Shown here piece after piece: positions 24,076 through 31,880 of a stretch of 38,889 nt of DNA. Below the pieces are notes generated by a model, which was given only the letters and a program-made list of their open reading frames with translations, did no database searches and had not been told where the DNA came from. Every line of letters begins with the position of its first letter. Position 1 is the first letter of the stretch. Source of the stretch: Enterococcus aquimarinus (lineage in GTDB: Bacteria; Bacillota; Bacilli; Lactobacillales; Enterococcaceae); contig NZ_JXKD01000013.1 of assembly GCF_001885765.1 (NCBI RefSeq), positions 38,712-77,600 on the forward strand, given 5' to 3'. Made by a program: the position numbers and the translations under genes.

Positions 24076-25813
24076 GATTCCGCTTTTGAGTGCTTTTGCG
24101 CAAGATACTTGGGTGAAACCCTTCATGAAGCAATACAAAAAAACGTTACTATTAGCTATTTTTTTAGGCTTCCTGACATTCTTTAGTGCTGCAGCGTTGA
24201 TGTTTAACTCTGGTTATTTGATTAGTCGCGCAGCTTCGTTACCTGAAAATATCTTATTAATTTATATTCCCATTGTCTTTACGCGAGGATTTGGGATTAG
24301 TCGGCCGGTTTTTCGTTATATTGAACGATTGGTCAGTCATAATTGGGTCTTGAAAATGACCTCTAAATTACGGTTGAAATTGTATCAAACGTTGGAAACA
24401 GATGGGATTTTCGTGAAGCGTCACTACCGAATGGGCGATATTTTAGGTTTACTAGCGGAAGATATCAACCATATTCAAGATTTGTATTTACGGACGATTT
24501 TCCCCACAGCTATCGCGTGGATGCTGTATTTCTTTATTGTCATCGCGTTAGGTTTCTTTTCCCTTTGGTTTGCCCTTGTGATGGCGCTTTTGTTCTTTTT
24601 ATTAGTAGCCGTCATGCCAGTCTGGTCGATTCTCGTCAACGGCGCACGCCAAGAACAAGAAAAACGCTATAAAAATGGCTTATATACTGAACTAACGGAT
24701 AATGTATTAGGCGTTTCAGATTGGATTTTTAGCCAAAGAGGCGAAGAATATGTGGCGTTACATGAAGCGAATCAAGCCGAATTACTAACTGTTCAACAAG
24801 CGATGCGTCGCTTTAATAATCGCCGGTCTTTTTTAATTCAATGTGTCTTTGGGCTAATACTTTTAGCCTTGCTGTTATGGACTAGTCAACGTTTTGTGGG
24901 CAATCATGGTGGTCAAGCCAATTGGATTGCCGCTTTTGTCTTAAGTGTCTTTCCGTTAATTGATGCCTTTTCCGTCTTGCCTTCAGCAGCCGAAGAGACC
25001 AATCGCTACAAGGAATCAATTGTTCGATTGAATCAATTATCGGTAAAAGAAGAAGTAGAGGCGCATCCAGTACTAGAAGGCCCTATTGAGATTACGATTG
25101 ATCATTTGTCTTTTACGTATCCAAATAGCACGAAACAAGTCTTAAAACAACTTGATTTAACGATTCCTGCGGGGCACAAAATGGCGATTTTAGGCCGGAG
25201 TGGCTCCGGTAAAAGTACGCTAGCCAGTTTATTGCGCGGCGATTTAGTACCTGAGCAAGGTCAAGTCTGTTTAAACGGAATTCCGACACCACTATTTGGC
25301 GATGCCATCGCAAATTATGTGGGTGTCATTCAACAAAGTCCCTATTTATTTAATACGACTATTTTAAATAATCTACGCTTAGGAGATCCGACGGCGAGTG
25401 AAGAAAAAGTCTGGGAAGTCTTGCAACAAGTCGGCTTAAAAGGCTTAGTCGAAAGCCTACCGGATGGACTTGCAACCATGGTGGATGAAGCTGGACTACG
25501 TTTTTCAGGTGGCGAACGTCATCGCATGGCGCTAGCGCGCTTGCTATTAAAAGAGACGCCGATTATTTTATTTGACGAACCAACTGTTGGACTTGATCCG
25601 ATTACAGAACAAGCCTTGATTGATACGTTTTTAACCACATTAAAAGATAAAACGATGATTTGGATTACGCATCATTTACAAGGGATTGAAAAAATGGATC
25701 AAGTCATCTTTATTGAAGAAGGCATTTTAGAAATCTCAGGTTCGCCAGAAGAATTAGCCAAAACAAGCCTGAGATATCAACAATTAAAAGCCATCGATGA
25801 AGGGCGTTCGTAA
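24068..25813 (+). CDS. cydD: ABC transporter CydD, second half of CydDC-type exporter
   Basis: A 581-residue half-transporter, membrane domain about residues 25-310. The ATPase domain has Walker A GRSGSGKST near 375, signature FSGGERHRMALARLL near 478 (the LSGGQ leucine and glutamine are replaced by Phe and Glu) and Walker B IILFDEPTVGLD near 498. The deviating signature beside the canonical one in cydC fits an asymmetric heterodimer. GAGGAGG upstream sets the ATG. It ends the cyd operon, with a strong bidirectional terminator immediately after. Confidence 0.9.
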   Translation: MFKIPLLSAFAQDTWVKPFMKQYKKTLLLAIFLGFLTFFSAAALMFNSGYLISRAASLPENILLIYIPIVFTRGFGISRPVFRYIERLVSHNWVLKMTSKLRLKLYQTLETDGIFVKRHYRMGDILGLLAEDINHIQDLYLRTIFPTAIAWMLYFFIVIALGFFSLWFALVMALLFFLLVAVMPVWSILVNGARQEQEKRYKNGLYTELTDNVLGVSDWIFSQRGEEYVALHEANQAELLTVQQAMRRFNNRRSFLIQCVFGLILLALLLWTSQRFVGNHGGQANWIAAFVLSVFPLIDAFSVLPSAAEETNRYKESIVRLNQLSVKEEVEAHPVLEGPIEITIDHLSFTYPNSTKQVLKQLDLTIPAGHKMAILGRSGSGKSTLASLLRGDLVPEQGQVCLNGIPTPLFGDAIANYVGVIQQSPYLFNTTILNNLRLGDPTASEEKVWEVLQQVGLKGLVESLPDGLATMVDEAGLRFSGGERHRMALARLLLKETPIILFDEPTVGLDPITEQALIDTFLTTLKDKTMIWITHHLQGIEKMDQVIFIEEGILEISGSPEELAKTSLRYQQLKAIDEGRS

Positions 25814-25821
25814 AAAACTAC

Positions 25822-25860
25822 AAAAAAGAGTTGAGACGGCGATCGTCTCAACTCTTTTTT
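25822..25860. terminator. Bidirectional terminator, cydD / polyprenyl synthase
   Basis: A 17-base perfect stem: AAAAAAGAGTTGAGACG and its complement around GCGAT. The last two bases overlap the stop codon of the leftward polyprenyl synthase gene, so one element serves both genes. Confidence 0.92.
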
Positions 25861-26839
25861 AAGAGGTGCGTAACAGTAAATAAGTCGTTAGTTTTTTCAA
25901 TAATTTTTTTGTTTCGCCTTTTGGTAAGCGGTCAATTAACGTGAGTGCCTCTTTCGTGAAATTTTTGGCGTAGGCTTTCGCTTCTTTCACGCCTTGATAC
26001 GTCACGACTAAATCAGCGACAATTTTTGCTTCTTCCACGGTGATGTCTGCCCCTTTTGAAAGATAAGGCATGAAGGCTTCAGGGTGTCGTTTTTTCGCCA
26101 TTAACAATGGTAACGTATAAACGCCTTGAGCTAAATCTTCTAAAATCGGTTTTTTTAAATCTTTTTTGTCAGCCGTATAATCAAGAATATCATCATAAAT
26201 TTGAAAGGCCATTCCAATATTTCGGCCAATTTTCTCGGCAAGTCCGACTGTTTCTTCGGAACAATGACCAAAGTAGGCTCCTTCTAAACAAGCTAAGGCA
26301 AAGAGTTCAGCGGTTTTACCATCGATATTGTGCAAATAATTTTCCACGGTGTTGTCAGTGTGGAATCGATCAGCCATTTGATTGAGTTCGCCTAGCAACA
26401 AATGGCTCATGGCTGCCGAATTTTTAGCGAGATAAGCAGAGCCGTTCATACTCTCGATAATCAAGTCAAAGAAAATAGTGAATAACAAATCGCCAGTATA
26501 GACCGCGACATCTTTGCCATATTGGGCTTGGATCGTAATCAAGTTCCGGCGCAAAGGAGAATCGTCAATAATATCGTCGTGAACAAGACTCGCCATATGG
26601 AGAATTTCGAGTGACGCTGCAATTTTTAATAATTGCTCAGGATTTTGTTTCTCTTTATCTCCTAGCTCGGCAAATAAGAAGAAAAAAGTGGGTCGGAGAA
26701 ATTTCCCCCCCGCATTGGTTAAGTCAATGAGCGCTTTTCTGATTTCAGTATTTTCAATCTGGAGTCGTTCTTCAATTAATAAGCAGACAGCTTGGAGTTT
26801 TGTTTGAATCATGGGATAATCGTTCAAGTAAGTAAGCAT
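25859..26839 (-). CDS. Long-chain polyprenyl diphosphate synthase (HepT-like)
   Basis: A 326-residue trans-isoprenyl diphosphate synthase. The first aspartate-rich motif is DDIIDDSPLRR near residue 94 and the second is YDDILDYTADKK near 218, both intact. GGKFLRP near 50 binds the homoallylic substrate. It would make the quinone side chain used by the adjacent MenA-type enzyme. It resembles component II (HepT) of heptaprenyl synthases; no component I is seen in the window, so it may act alone or with a partner elsewhere. GAAAGGAT seven bases upstream supports the ATG at 26839. It is divergent from menA with a 92-base gap. Confidence 0.88.
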   Translation of the reverse strand: MLTYLNDYPMIQTKLQAVCLLIEERLQIENTEIRKALIDLTNAGGKFLRPTFFFLFAELGDKEKQNPEQLLKIAASLEILHMASLVHDDIIDDSPLRRNLITIQAQYGKDVAVYTGDLLFTIFFDLIIESMNGSAYLAKNSAAMSHLLLGELNQMADRFHTDNTVENYLHNIDGKTAELFALACLEGAYFGHCSEETVGLAEKIGRNIGMAFQIYDDILDYTADKKDLKKPILEDLAQGVYTLPLLMAKKRHPEAFMPYLSKGADITVEEAKIVADLVVTYQGVKEAKAYAKNFTKEALTLIDRLPKGETKKLLKKLTTYLLLRTS

Positions 26840-26931
26840 TGTTGTATCCTTTCTATAAATACATTCTTCATCATTCTAGCTTATCTATGCATAAAAAGGC
26901 AAATATCTGCCTATAAAACAAAGGAGTTTTT

Positions 26932-27843
26932 ATGACAATTAAACTATTTTTTGAACTTGTAGAAATGAAAGCCAAAACGGCAAGTGTATTGCCTTTTTTA
27001 ATTGGTCTTTGTTACAGTTATTATCGCTACGGTACCCTCCATTTAGGATATGTTGGGCTTTACTTTGTGGCGATGTTTATTTTTAATATGGCCGTTGATA
27101 TTTTAGATAATTACAATGATTATAAACATGCGACTGAGGAGCACGATTATAAAGAAAAGACGAATATCATTGGTCGTGAACAGCTCTCGCTTCGTCTTTT
27201 ATTTTGGTTGATGACCGGTATGATTGTCTTTTCGGCAGGTCTTGGTCTATGGTTAGCCACTCAAGTTGGTTGGCCATTATTTTGGATGGGCTTGTATTGT
27301 TACGCTGTGGGAATCTTTTATTCTTCTGGCCCTAAACCACTTTCTAGCCTGCCATTAGGTGAAGTTTTTTCTGGAGTGACGATGGGGATCATGATTTCGC
27401 TGATTTGCGTCTATTTAAACGCTTTTGAAGCATTTCATTGGCATTTTTTTGAAGTATTGAGTATTGTTATCATTGCCTTGCCAAATACCATGTGGATTGC
27501 CAATTTAATGTTAGCAAATAATATTTGTGATTTAGAAGAAGATCGTAAAAATAAACGCTATACATTAGTTCATTATATCGGTAAAAAAAGAGCCTTATCG
27601 TTATTTGTGACGATGAATGTGATTGCGCTCATGAGTATCGGACTTTCCGTTATCCTAAACTTAGCACCGCTGAGCGTGTTGTTAAGTTATCTGATCGTTC
27701 CCTTTATTTGGCAGCAAACAAAACGTTTTTTACAAAAACAAGATAAACAAGAGACCTTTATCTGCGCGGTAAAAATCCTTGCAGTGGGCTCAACAATCCA
27801 AGTACTTACCTATTTAGTAGGTTTGTTAATACCTTTATTTTAA
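26932..27843 (+). CDS. menA: MenA-type UbiA prenyltransferase
   Basis: A 303-residue membrane protein with eight to nine helices, UbiA superfamily. It attaches a polyprenyl chain to 1,4-dihydroxy-2-naphthoate, giving demethylmenaquinol, the quinone typical of enterococci. The first aspartate motif reads DILDNYNDYKHA near residue 62 and the second NNICDLEEDRKNKRYT near 194. AAGGAG precedes the ATG. It is followed 13 bases later by ndh, and the pair sits beside cydABCD. The naphthoate-making men genes are not in the window. Confidence 0.88.
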   Translation: MTIKLFFELVEMKAKTASVLPFLIGLCYSYYRYGTLHLGYVGLYFVAMFIFNMAVDILDNYNDYKHATEEHDYKEKTNIIGREQLSLRLLFWLMTGMIVFSAGLGLWLATQVGWPLFWMGLYCYAVGIFYSSGPKPLSSLPLGEVFSGVTMGIMISLICVYLNAFEAFHWHFFEVLSIVIIALPNTMWIANLMLANNICDLEEDRKNKRYTLVHYIGKKRALSLFVTMNVIALMSIGLSVILNLAPLSVLLSYLIVPFIWQQTKRFLQKQDKQETFICAVKILAVGSTIQVLTYLVGLLIPLF

Positions 27844-27865
27844 ACAAAAGAAAGAAGTGGCAGTC

Positions 27866-29065
27866 ATGAAGAATGTGACAATTTTAGGCGCTGGATACGC
27901 TGGATTAAGAACGTTAAGAGAATTACAAAAAAGCAAAGAGGATTTTAGTATTACGTTAGTGGACCGCAATCGTTACCATTTTGAATCAACCGATTTACAT
28001 GAAGTAGCGGCAGGCACACAACCTTGGGAAAAAATCACTTATGAAATTAGCGATGTTGTCGACCCAGCCAAGACCACTTTTATTCAAGATGATGTACTTA
28101 AAATTGACCCCGAAAAGCAAGAAGTTGTTTTAAAAGATCGCGGTGTGATTACCTACGATTACTTAGTTGTTGCGCTCGGTTTCCGTTCAGAGACGTTCGG
28201 TATACCAGGGGCAACAGAATATGCGTTAGAAATGGTTGATATTGATTCCGCTAGAAAAGTTCACGACCATATTTTGACAGCGATGGATCAATATCAAGCA
28301 ACGCAAGATCGTAAATATTTAAATATTACGGTATGTGGCGCAGGCTTTACAGGAATTGAATTAGTGGGTTCCTTAGTTGAAAATAAAAAAGCCTTTGCCA
28401 AACGGGCTGGAGTGAAACCAGAAGAAATCACGATTTTTTGTGTAGAAGCCGCACCTTCGATTCTACCAATGTTTAATGATGAGTTGAGAAGCTATTGTCT
28501 CAATAAATTGAAAAAATGGGATGTTGCTTTGATGACAGGTAAGGCAATCAAAGGATTAAAAGAAAATACGGTCGTCTATGCGGATGGAGAAGAAGAAAAA
28601 GAACTCCAAACGGGGACGATTATTTGGACCACCGGGGTTAGCGGAAGCGAAGTTATTGGGGCATCAGGCTTTGAAGAACGTCGAGGTCGCGTAAGTGTTC
28701 ACCCTGATCTACGCGATCCTAAACACGAAAATATCTATCTTATTGGGGATGTCAGTGCGGTCATCGATCCCTTAACGAATCGTCCGTATCCAACAACCGC
28801 TCAAATTGCCTTAAAAATGGGTGCACATGCTGGACGTAATCTTTTAGCCCAACTAAAGAACCAACCAACGAAAGCTTTTTCGTTCCAATCGTTAGGTTCC
28901 GTGGCATCGATTGGGAATGCACATGCATTTGGACTTGTCGGAAAAGTCAATGTTAAAGGCTATCCTGCTTCATTTGTGAAGAAAATGATCATGAATAAAT
29001 CACTCTTAGAAACGGGTGGCGTGAAAGAAGTAATGGCGAAAGGCCGCTTTGATTTGTATCGATAA
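27866..29065 (+). CDS. ndh: Type 2 NADH:quinone oxidoreductase
   Basis: A 399-residue FAD protein of the NDH-2 family, non-proton-pumping, peripheral on the inner face of the membrane. The FAD loop is ILGAGYAGLRTL at residue 5. The NADH loop is VCGAGFTGIELVG near 157. The second FAD contact is IYLIGDVSAV near 292. The basic C-terminal end probably aids membrane docking. The ATG at 27866 is chosen for its match to family N-termini; a GTG nine bases earlier is in frame and the ribosome site is weak. It would feed electrons from NADH through (demethyl)menaquinone to cytochrome bd. Confidence 0.9.
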   Translation: MKNVTILGAGYAGLRTLRELQKSKEDFSITLVDRNRYHFESTDLHEVAAGTQPWEKITYEISDVVDPAKTTFIQDDVLKIDPEKQEVVLKDRGVITYDYLVVALGFRSETFGIPGATEYALEMVDIDSARKVHDHILTAMDQYQATQDRKYLNITVCGAGFTGIELVGSLVENKKAFAKRAGVKPEEITIFCVEAAPSILPMFNDELRSYCLNKLKKWDVALMTGKAIKGLKENTVVYADGEEEKELQTGTIIWTTGVSGSEVIGASGFEERRGRVSVHPDLRDPKHENIYLIGDVSAVIDPLTNRPYPTTAQIALKMGAHAGRNLLAQLKNQPTKAFSFQSLGSVASIGNAHAFGLVGKVNVKGYPASFVKKMIMNKSLLETGGVKEVMAKGRFDLYR

Positions 29066-29098
29066 ATTCAATAGTTGAATAAGAAGGCTGAATCATCG

Positions 29099-29166
29099 TC
29101 TATGTTCGCTTGTTTTATTTTGAGATAACAGAGGGTGTTTAATGGCCCTGCGATGGTGAGCATAGA
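29099..29166 (+). other. Possible structured RNA segment downstream of ndh
   Basis: TCTATGTTCGC (29099-29109) can pair with GTGAGCATAGA (29156-29166), 11 pairs with two G-U. A smaller AGGG/CCCT hairpin may form inside it. It lies between the ndh stop and the terminator at 29183, so it may be a structured 3' UTR or a processed small RNA. Confidence 0.3.
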
Positions 29167-29182
29167 ATGCAATCGTTTGATT

Positions 29183-29217
29183 TAAAGGAGTTGTGGCAAA
29201 AGTCACAGCTCCTTTTT
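29183..29217 (+). terminator. Terminator downstream of ndh
   Basis: AAAGGAGTTGTGGC pairs with GTCACAGCTCCTTT around an AAAA loop with small mismatches, followed by T-run. It lies about 120 bases after the ndh stop, leaving a long 3' UTR. Confidence 0.8.
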
Positions 29218-29340
29218 TGGTAAGATTTCTGTCATTGTTGGCAATCATTCATTTTGCCTAAATCATAATGTAAAAAAATATTAAAATAGATGGTGTATAG
29301 AATGGTCATGGCTGAATTGGCTTTGTATATAAACGTAGGA

Positions 29341-29436
29341 ATGATAATAGTGAAAGGTCTGATAGTGGTATTTATGTTCAAATATCTTTTAAAGATTATA
29401 CGCATATTAGAAGAAATTAGAGATAAAAATAATTAA
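29341..29436 (+). CDS. Possible 31-residue hydrophobic peptide
   Basis: An ATG-to-TAA frame encoding a peptide with a hydrophobic start (MIIVKGLIVVFMFKYLLKII) and a charged tail (RILEEIRDKNN), the layout of small membrane peptides including some type I toxins. TTGTATATAAAC just upstream could be a -10. A good terminator with a UUCG loop begins 20 bases after the stop. The weak point is translation: GTAGGA touches the ATG. A later GTG at 29365 behind AAAGG would give a shorter peptide. I do not recognise it. Confidence 0.4.
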   Translation: MIIVKGLIVVFMFKYLLKIIRILEEIRDKNN

Positions 29437-29455
29437 GTTGGTTGTATAACTTATT

Positions 29456-29497
29456 GTGTTGATGACTGATATTCGTATCATTCTTCAACACTTTTTT
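29456..29497 (+). terminator. Terminator with UUCG tetraloop
   Basis: GTGTTGA...GATA-TTCG-TATC...TTCAACAC followed by TTTTTT, with a mismatched middle. It closes the possible small gene at 29341-29436. Confidence 0.75.
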
Positions 29498-29655
29498 CAA
29501 CGATCCTATTTTTTTTTAGTCTCTCTTCGAACAATGACCGTCGCCTTTAGATTGCGGATCGTCATGAAACAAGCAAAAAAATTGCTCGTGTTCTTTTGAC
29601 AAGTTAAACTAAGATGAATTCAAAAATAGATAACAATCAAAGGAGCGGAAGTTTT

Positions 29656-30237
29656 ATGCAACGTAATATCACAGAAGCAATCATTAACAGACGAACCTCC
29701 AAAAAAAGTTTAGACCAACCGGTATCATTAGAATTAATTTATCAATTATTAGAAAAAGCGAGTTACGCTCCTTTTCATAAACGAGAACCATGGCAAGCTA
29801 AAATTGTGACGACACCCGCAGAAAAAGACTGGCTTTATGAAAAAGTGATTGCGACATATGAACGAAAAGGGCTCATTCATGATGAGGAAAGTCAGAAAAA
29901 GTTTACGACTAAAATGACGCGGTTGTTAAAAGAAGCGCCGGCGACGATTTTGTTTGCTCGTGAGCTAATTCCTGAAAATCCTCGCCTTGATTCGGATGCG
30001 ATCCAAGCAACGGCTGCCTTAATTCAAAACTTCTCTTTACTGGCGTATGAAGAAGGTCTCGTTGGTTTTTGGGCATCGAGTCCGTTTGTTATGGACCAAG
30101 AATTATCAGAAGAACTAGGCTTTCCTGCAAACTATCAACTGATTGCGAATTATCGTTTAGGTTACGCAGATCCTACGTTATCAACACCAAAAGCCAAACG
30201 GTCACCCGTCAAGCAATGGGCGTCCTCCTTATTATAA
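29656..30237 (+). CDS. Nitroreductase-family flavoprotein
   Basis: A 193-residue FMN-dependent nitroreductase, similar in size to the YdjA/single-domain branch. The FMN phosphate motif RRTSKKSLDQPVSLE begins near residue 11, and the late EELGFPANYQLIANYRLGYAD near 150 is the usual C-terminal flavin region. The enzyme would use NAD(P)H to reduce nitroaromatics or, more likely in nature, unsaturated or quinone-like compounds. AGGAG (29641-29645) supports the ATG at 29656; the frame is open 42 bases upstream. It is monocistronic with its own terminator and convergent with the metC-like gene. Confidence 0.87.
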   Translation: MQRNITEAIINRRTSKKSLDQPVSLELIYQLLEKASYAPFHKREPWQAKIVTTPAEKDWLYEKVIATYERKGLIHDEESQKKFTTKMTRLLKEAPATILFARELIPENPRLDSDAIQATAALIQNFSLLAYEEGLVGFWASSPFVMDQELSEELGFPANYQLIANYRLGYADPTLSTPKAKRSPVKQWASSLL

Positions 30238-30281
30238 AAAAATGCCGTGTATTCAGATTCAACTGAATGCATGGCATTTTT
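30236..30281. terminator. Bidirectional terminator, nitroreductase / metC-like gene
   Basis: AAAAATGCCGTGTATTCAG and CTGAATGCATGGCATTTTT form a long stem with two mismatches around ATTCAA. It lies between two converging genes. Confidence 0.88.
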
Positions 30282-30283
30282 GG

Positions 30284-31420
30284 TTAGGACTGAAGGGCTT
30301 GTTCAAAATCAGCAATTAAATCCTCGATGTCTTCAATTCCACACGACAACCGCACGAGTGTGGGGGTAACACCCATTTTTAAGCGTTCTTCTTCCGGCAT
30401 GGAGGCATGCGACATGCACCATGGCAGTGAAAGGATGGATTCGACCCCACCTAGACTAACAGCGACAATCGGTAATTGACAGTTTTCAAACAGTTGATGA
30501 ACGTGTTCTTCTGACGCCAGTTCAAATGACAACACAGCCCCGCCATTTTTTGCTTGTTTTTGATGCGTTTCATAACCGCGATGTGTAGCTAATCCTGGGT
30601 AATAAACCTGTTTAATTTGCGGTTTTTGCTGTAAATATTCAGCCATCGCTTGAGCGTTTACAATGGATTTTTCCATTCGTAAGCCCATTGTTTTGACGCC
30701 GCGAAGAAGTAACCAGCCCTCTTCCACAGCGAGAATACCGCCGAGCGCTTTTTGGTGGATTTTCAGTTGCTGATACAATGCTTCATCGTTCGTTGCGATT
30801 AGACCGGCAATCACATCACTGTGGCCGTTAATAAATTTTGTCCCAGAATGAATCACAATATCAATTCCAAGTGGCAAGGTTTCTTGGCCAAGCGGTGTCA
30901 TAAACGTGTTATCACAAGCAACGAGTAGCTGATGTGTTTTCGCAATTTTGGTGACTGCTTCTAAATCGGTTATCGTTAATAAAGGATTGGAAGGTGTTTC
31001 TAAATAAAACATTTTTGTATTTGGTTGAATTGCTGCTTCCCATGCGGAAACATTTGATTCATCGACAAAGGTACACTCAATCCCAAAACGAATTAAAAAT
31101 TCATGGACGGTTTGGTAAGTGCCACCGTAAATGTTTTTGCCTAAAACGAGGTGATCGCCACTCGATAACAAAAATAAAACGGCATTTATAGCAGCGACTC
31201 CTGAAGAAAAGGCCAGCCCATATGACGCATCTTCTAACGATTTAATGCATTCTTCAACTGCGGTAATGGTCGGATTACCAAAGCGCGTATATTGATAGCC
31301 CTCATGCTTAAAGACGTCACTTTGATGAAAGGTTGATGCTTGAAATTTTGGAATAGAAGAAGCGCCTGTTTCGCGACAGATTACCGGATAAGCATGTAGT
31401 AATTTTGTATTGATGTTCAT
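30284..31420 (-). CDS. Cystathionine gamma-synthase/lyase-type PLP enzyme
   Basis: A 378-residue Cys/Met-metabolism PLP enzyme. YTRFGNPT near residue 44 binds PLP phosphate, FSSGVAAINA near 71, the aspartate in ACDNTF (Asp 170) contacts the ring, and the Schiff-base lysine is Lys 195 in HSGTKFINGHSDV. The family includes cystathionine gamma-synthase, cystathionine gamma- and beta-lyase and homocysteine-forming enzymes, which sequence alone does not separate. GGAGGG (31428-31433) supports the ATG. It diverges from a CoA-disulfide-reductase-like gene and cystine symporter, so a role in cysteine/cystine use, possibly as a cystine or cystathionine lyase, is likely. Confidence 0.85.
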   Translation of the reverse strand: MNINTKLLHAYPVICRETGASSIPKFQASTFHQSDVFKHEGYQYTRFGNPTITAVEECIKSLEDASYGLAFSSGVAAINAVLFLLSSGDHLVLGKNIYGGTYQTVHEFLIRFGIECTFVDESNVSAWEAAIQPNTKMFYLETPSNPLLTITDLEAVTKIAKTHQLLVACDNTFMTPLGQETLPLGIDIVIHSGTKFINGHSDVIAGLIATNDEALYQQLKIHQKALGGILAVEEGWLLLRGVKTMGLRMEKSIVNAQAMAEYLQQKPQIKQVYYPGLATHRGYETHQKQAKNGGAVLSFELASEEHVHQLFENCQLPIVAVSLGGVESILSLPWCMSHASMPEEERLKMGVTPTLVRLSCGIEDIEDLIADFEQALQS

Positions 31421-31509
31421 ATTTTACCCTCCAACCGATTCATAATAAATGTAAATGAAAAAAATAATAACTAGGTTAATGAAGAAGGTAACATAGACCA
31501 AAAGTATTT

Positions 31510-31515
31510 GTCAAT
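31510..31515 (-). promoter_or_regulatory. Candidate -35 of metC-like gene
   Basis: Minus-strand TTGACA, a perfect -35. The -10 at the right distance is poor (TACCTT or TTACCT near 31486-31492, with a TG just before). The palindrome at 31523-31538 lies immediately upstream. Confidence 0.5.
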
Positions 31516-31522
31516 CAAAAAT

Positions 31523-31538
31523 GATAAAAAATTATCAA
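31523..31538. promoter_or_regulatory. Palindromic operator, copy 1 (TGATAA-AAAA-TTATCA)
   Basis: A perfect 6-base inverted repeat with a 4-base centre. It is 15 of 16 identical to the minus-strand sequence at the promoter of the YheO-like regulator (35409-35424). It is centred about 50 bases upstream of the estimated start on both sides: the metC-like gene leftward and the flavoprotein gene rightward. Confidence 0.6.
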
Positions 31539-31568
31539 AGAAATGTATAACATAAGAAATATTTATGA

Positions 31569-31588
31569 TATAATTGAAAGCGATCACA
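31569..31588 (+). promoter_or_regulatory. Flavoprotein-operon -10 and cre site
   Basis: A perfect TATAAT (31569-31574) has no usable -35 at 17 bases (GTATAA), which suggests activator dependence. TTGAAAGCGATCACA (31574-31588) matches 14 of 15 positions of the cre consensus WTGNAARCGNWWWCA and would overlap the start of transcription. Confidence 0.6.
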
Positions 31589-31705
31589 AATCAATGAGGT
31601 TAATCACTTTCGTTCGTTAAAAAATACCTGTTTTAACGAGATAAAATGACAAGATCATTTGGAATAACCTTTTTGAAAGTAGTGAAGGAGGCGGTTTTAC
31701 GTATT

Positions 31706-31724
31706 TGATAAAAAAAAATTATCA
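31706..31724. promoter_or_regulatory. Palindromic operator, copy 2
   Basis: TGATAA and TTATCA again, here separated by seven A. It lies about 125 bases downstream of the proposed start and 157 bases before the flavoprotein ATG, within the leader. Confidence 0.5.
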
Positions 31725-31730
31725 TGAGAA

Positions 31731-31850
31731 TTGGCGAACGATTTAACAGGTAAGAGAAAAACAACGGAAAAAACAGCTGTTGGTGTAGGGACAGTTCCAA
31801 ATCTGACAAGTGTTAAGTTTTCCAAAATGAAAGAAAAACAGGTAGAATAA
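31731..31850 (+). other. 39-codon open frame in flavoprotein leader
   Basis: From a TTG at 31731 the frame stays open to TAA at 31848-31850 and ends KTAVGVGTVPNLTSVKFSKM plus KEKQVE, which looks protein-like. There is no ribosome site before the TTG and an in-frame stop lies two codons upstream. GGAGG at 31687-31691 serves no obvious start. It may be a small peptide, the tail of a decayed gene, or chance. Confidence 0.2.
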
Positions 31851-31880
31851 AAGAATCATAGAAGAAAAGGAGGAAACCAA

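Noticed and set aside
31701-31746. Frameshifted gene through the A-run at 31710-31718
   Set aside because: Changing the run by one base in either direction still leads quickly to a stop, so no continuous ancestral frame is recovered.
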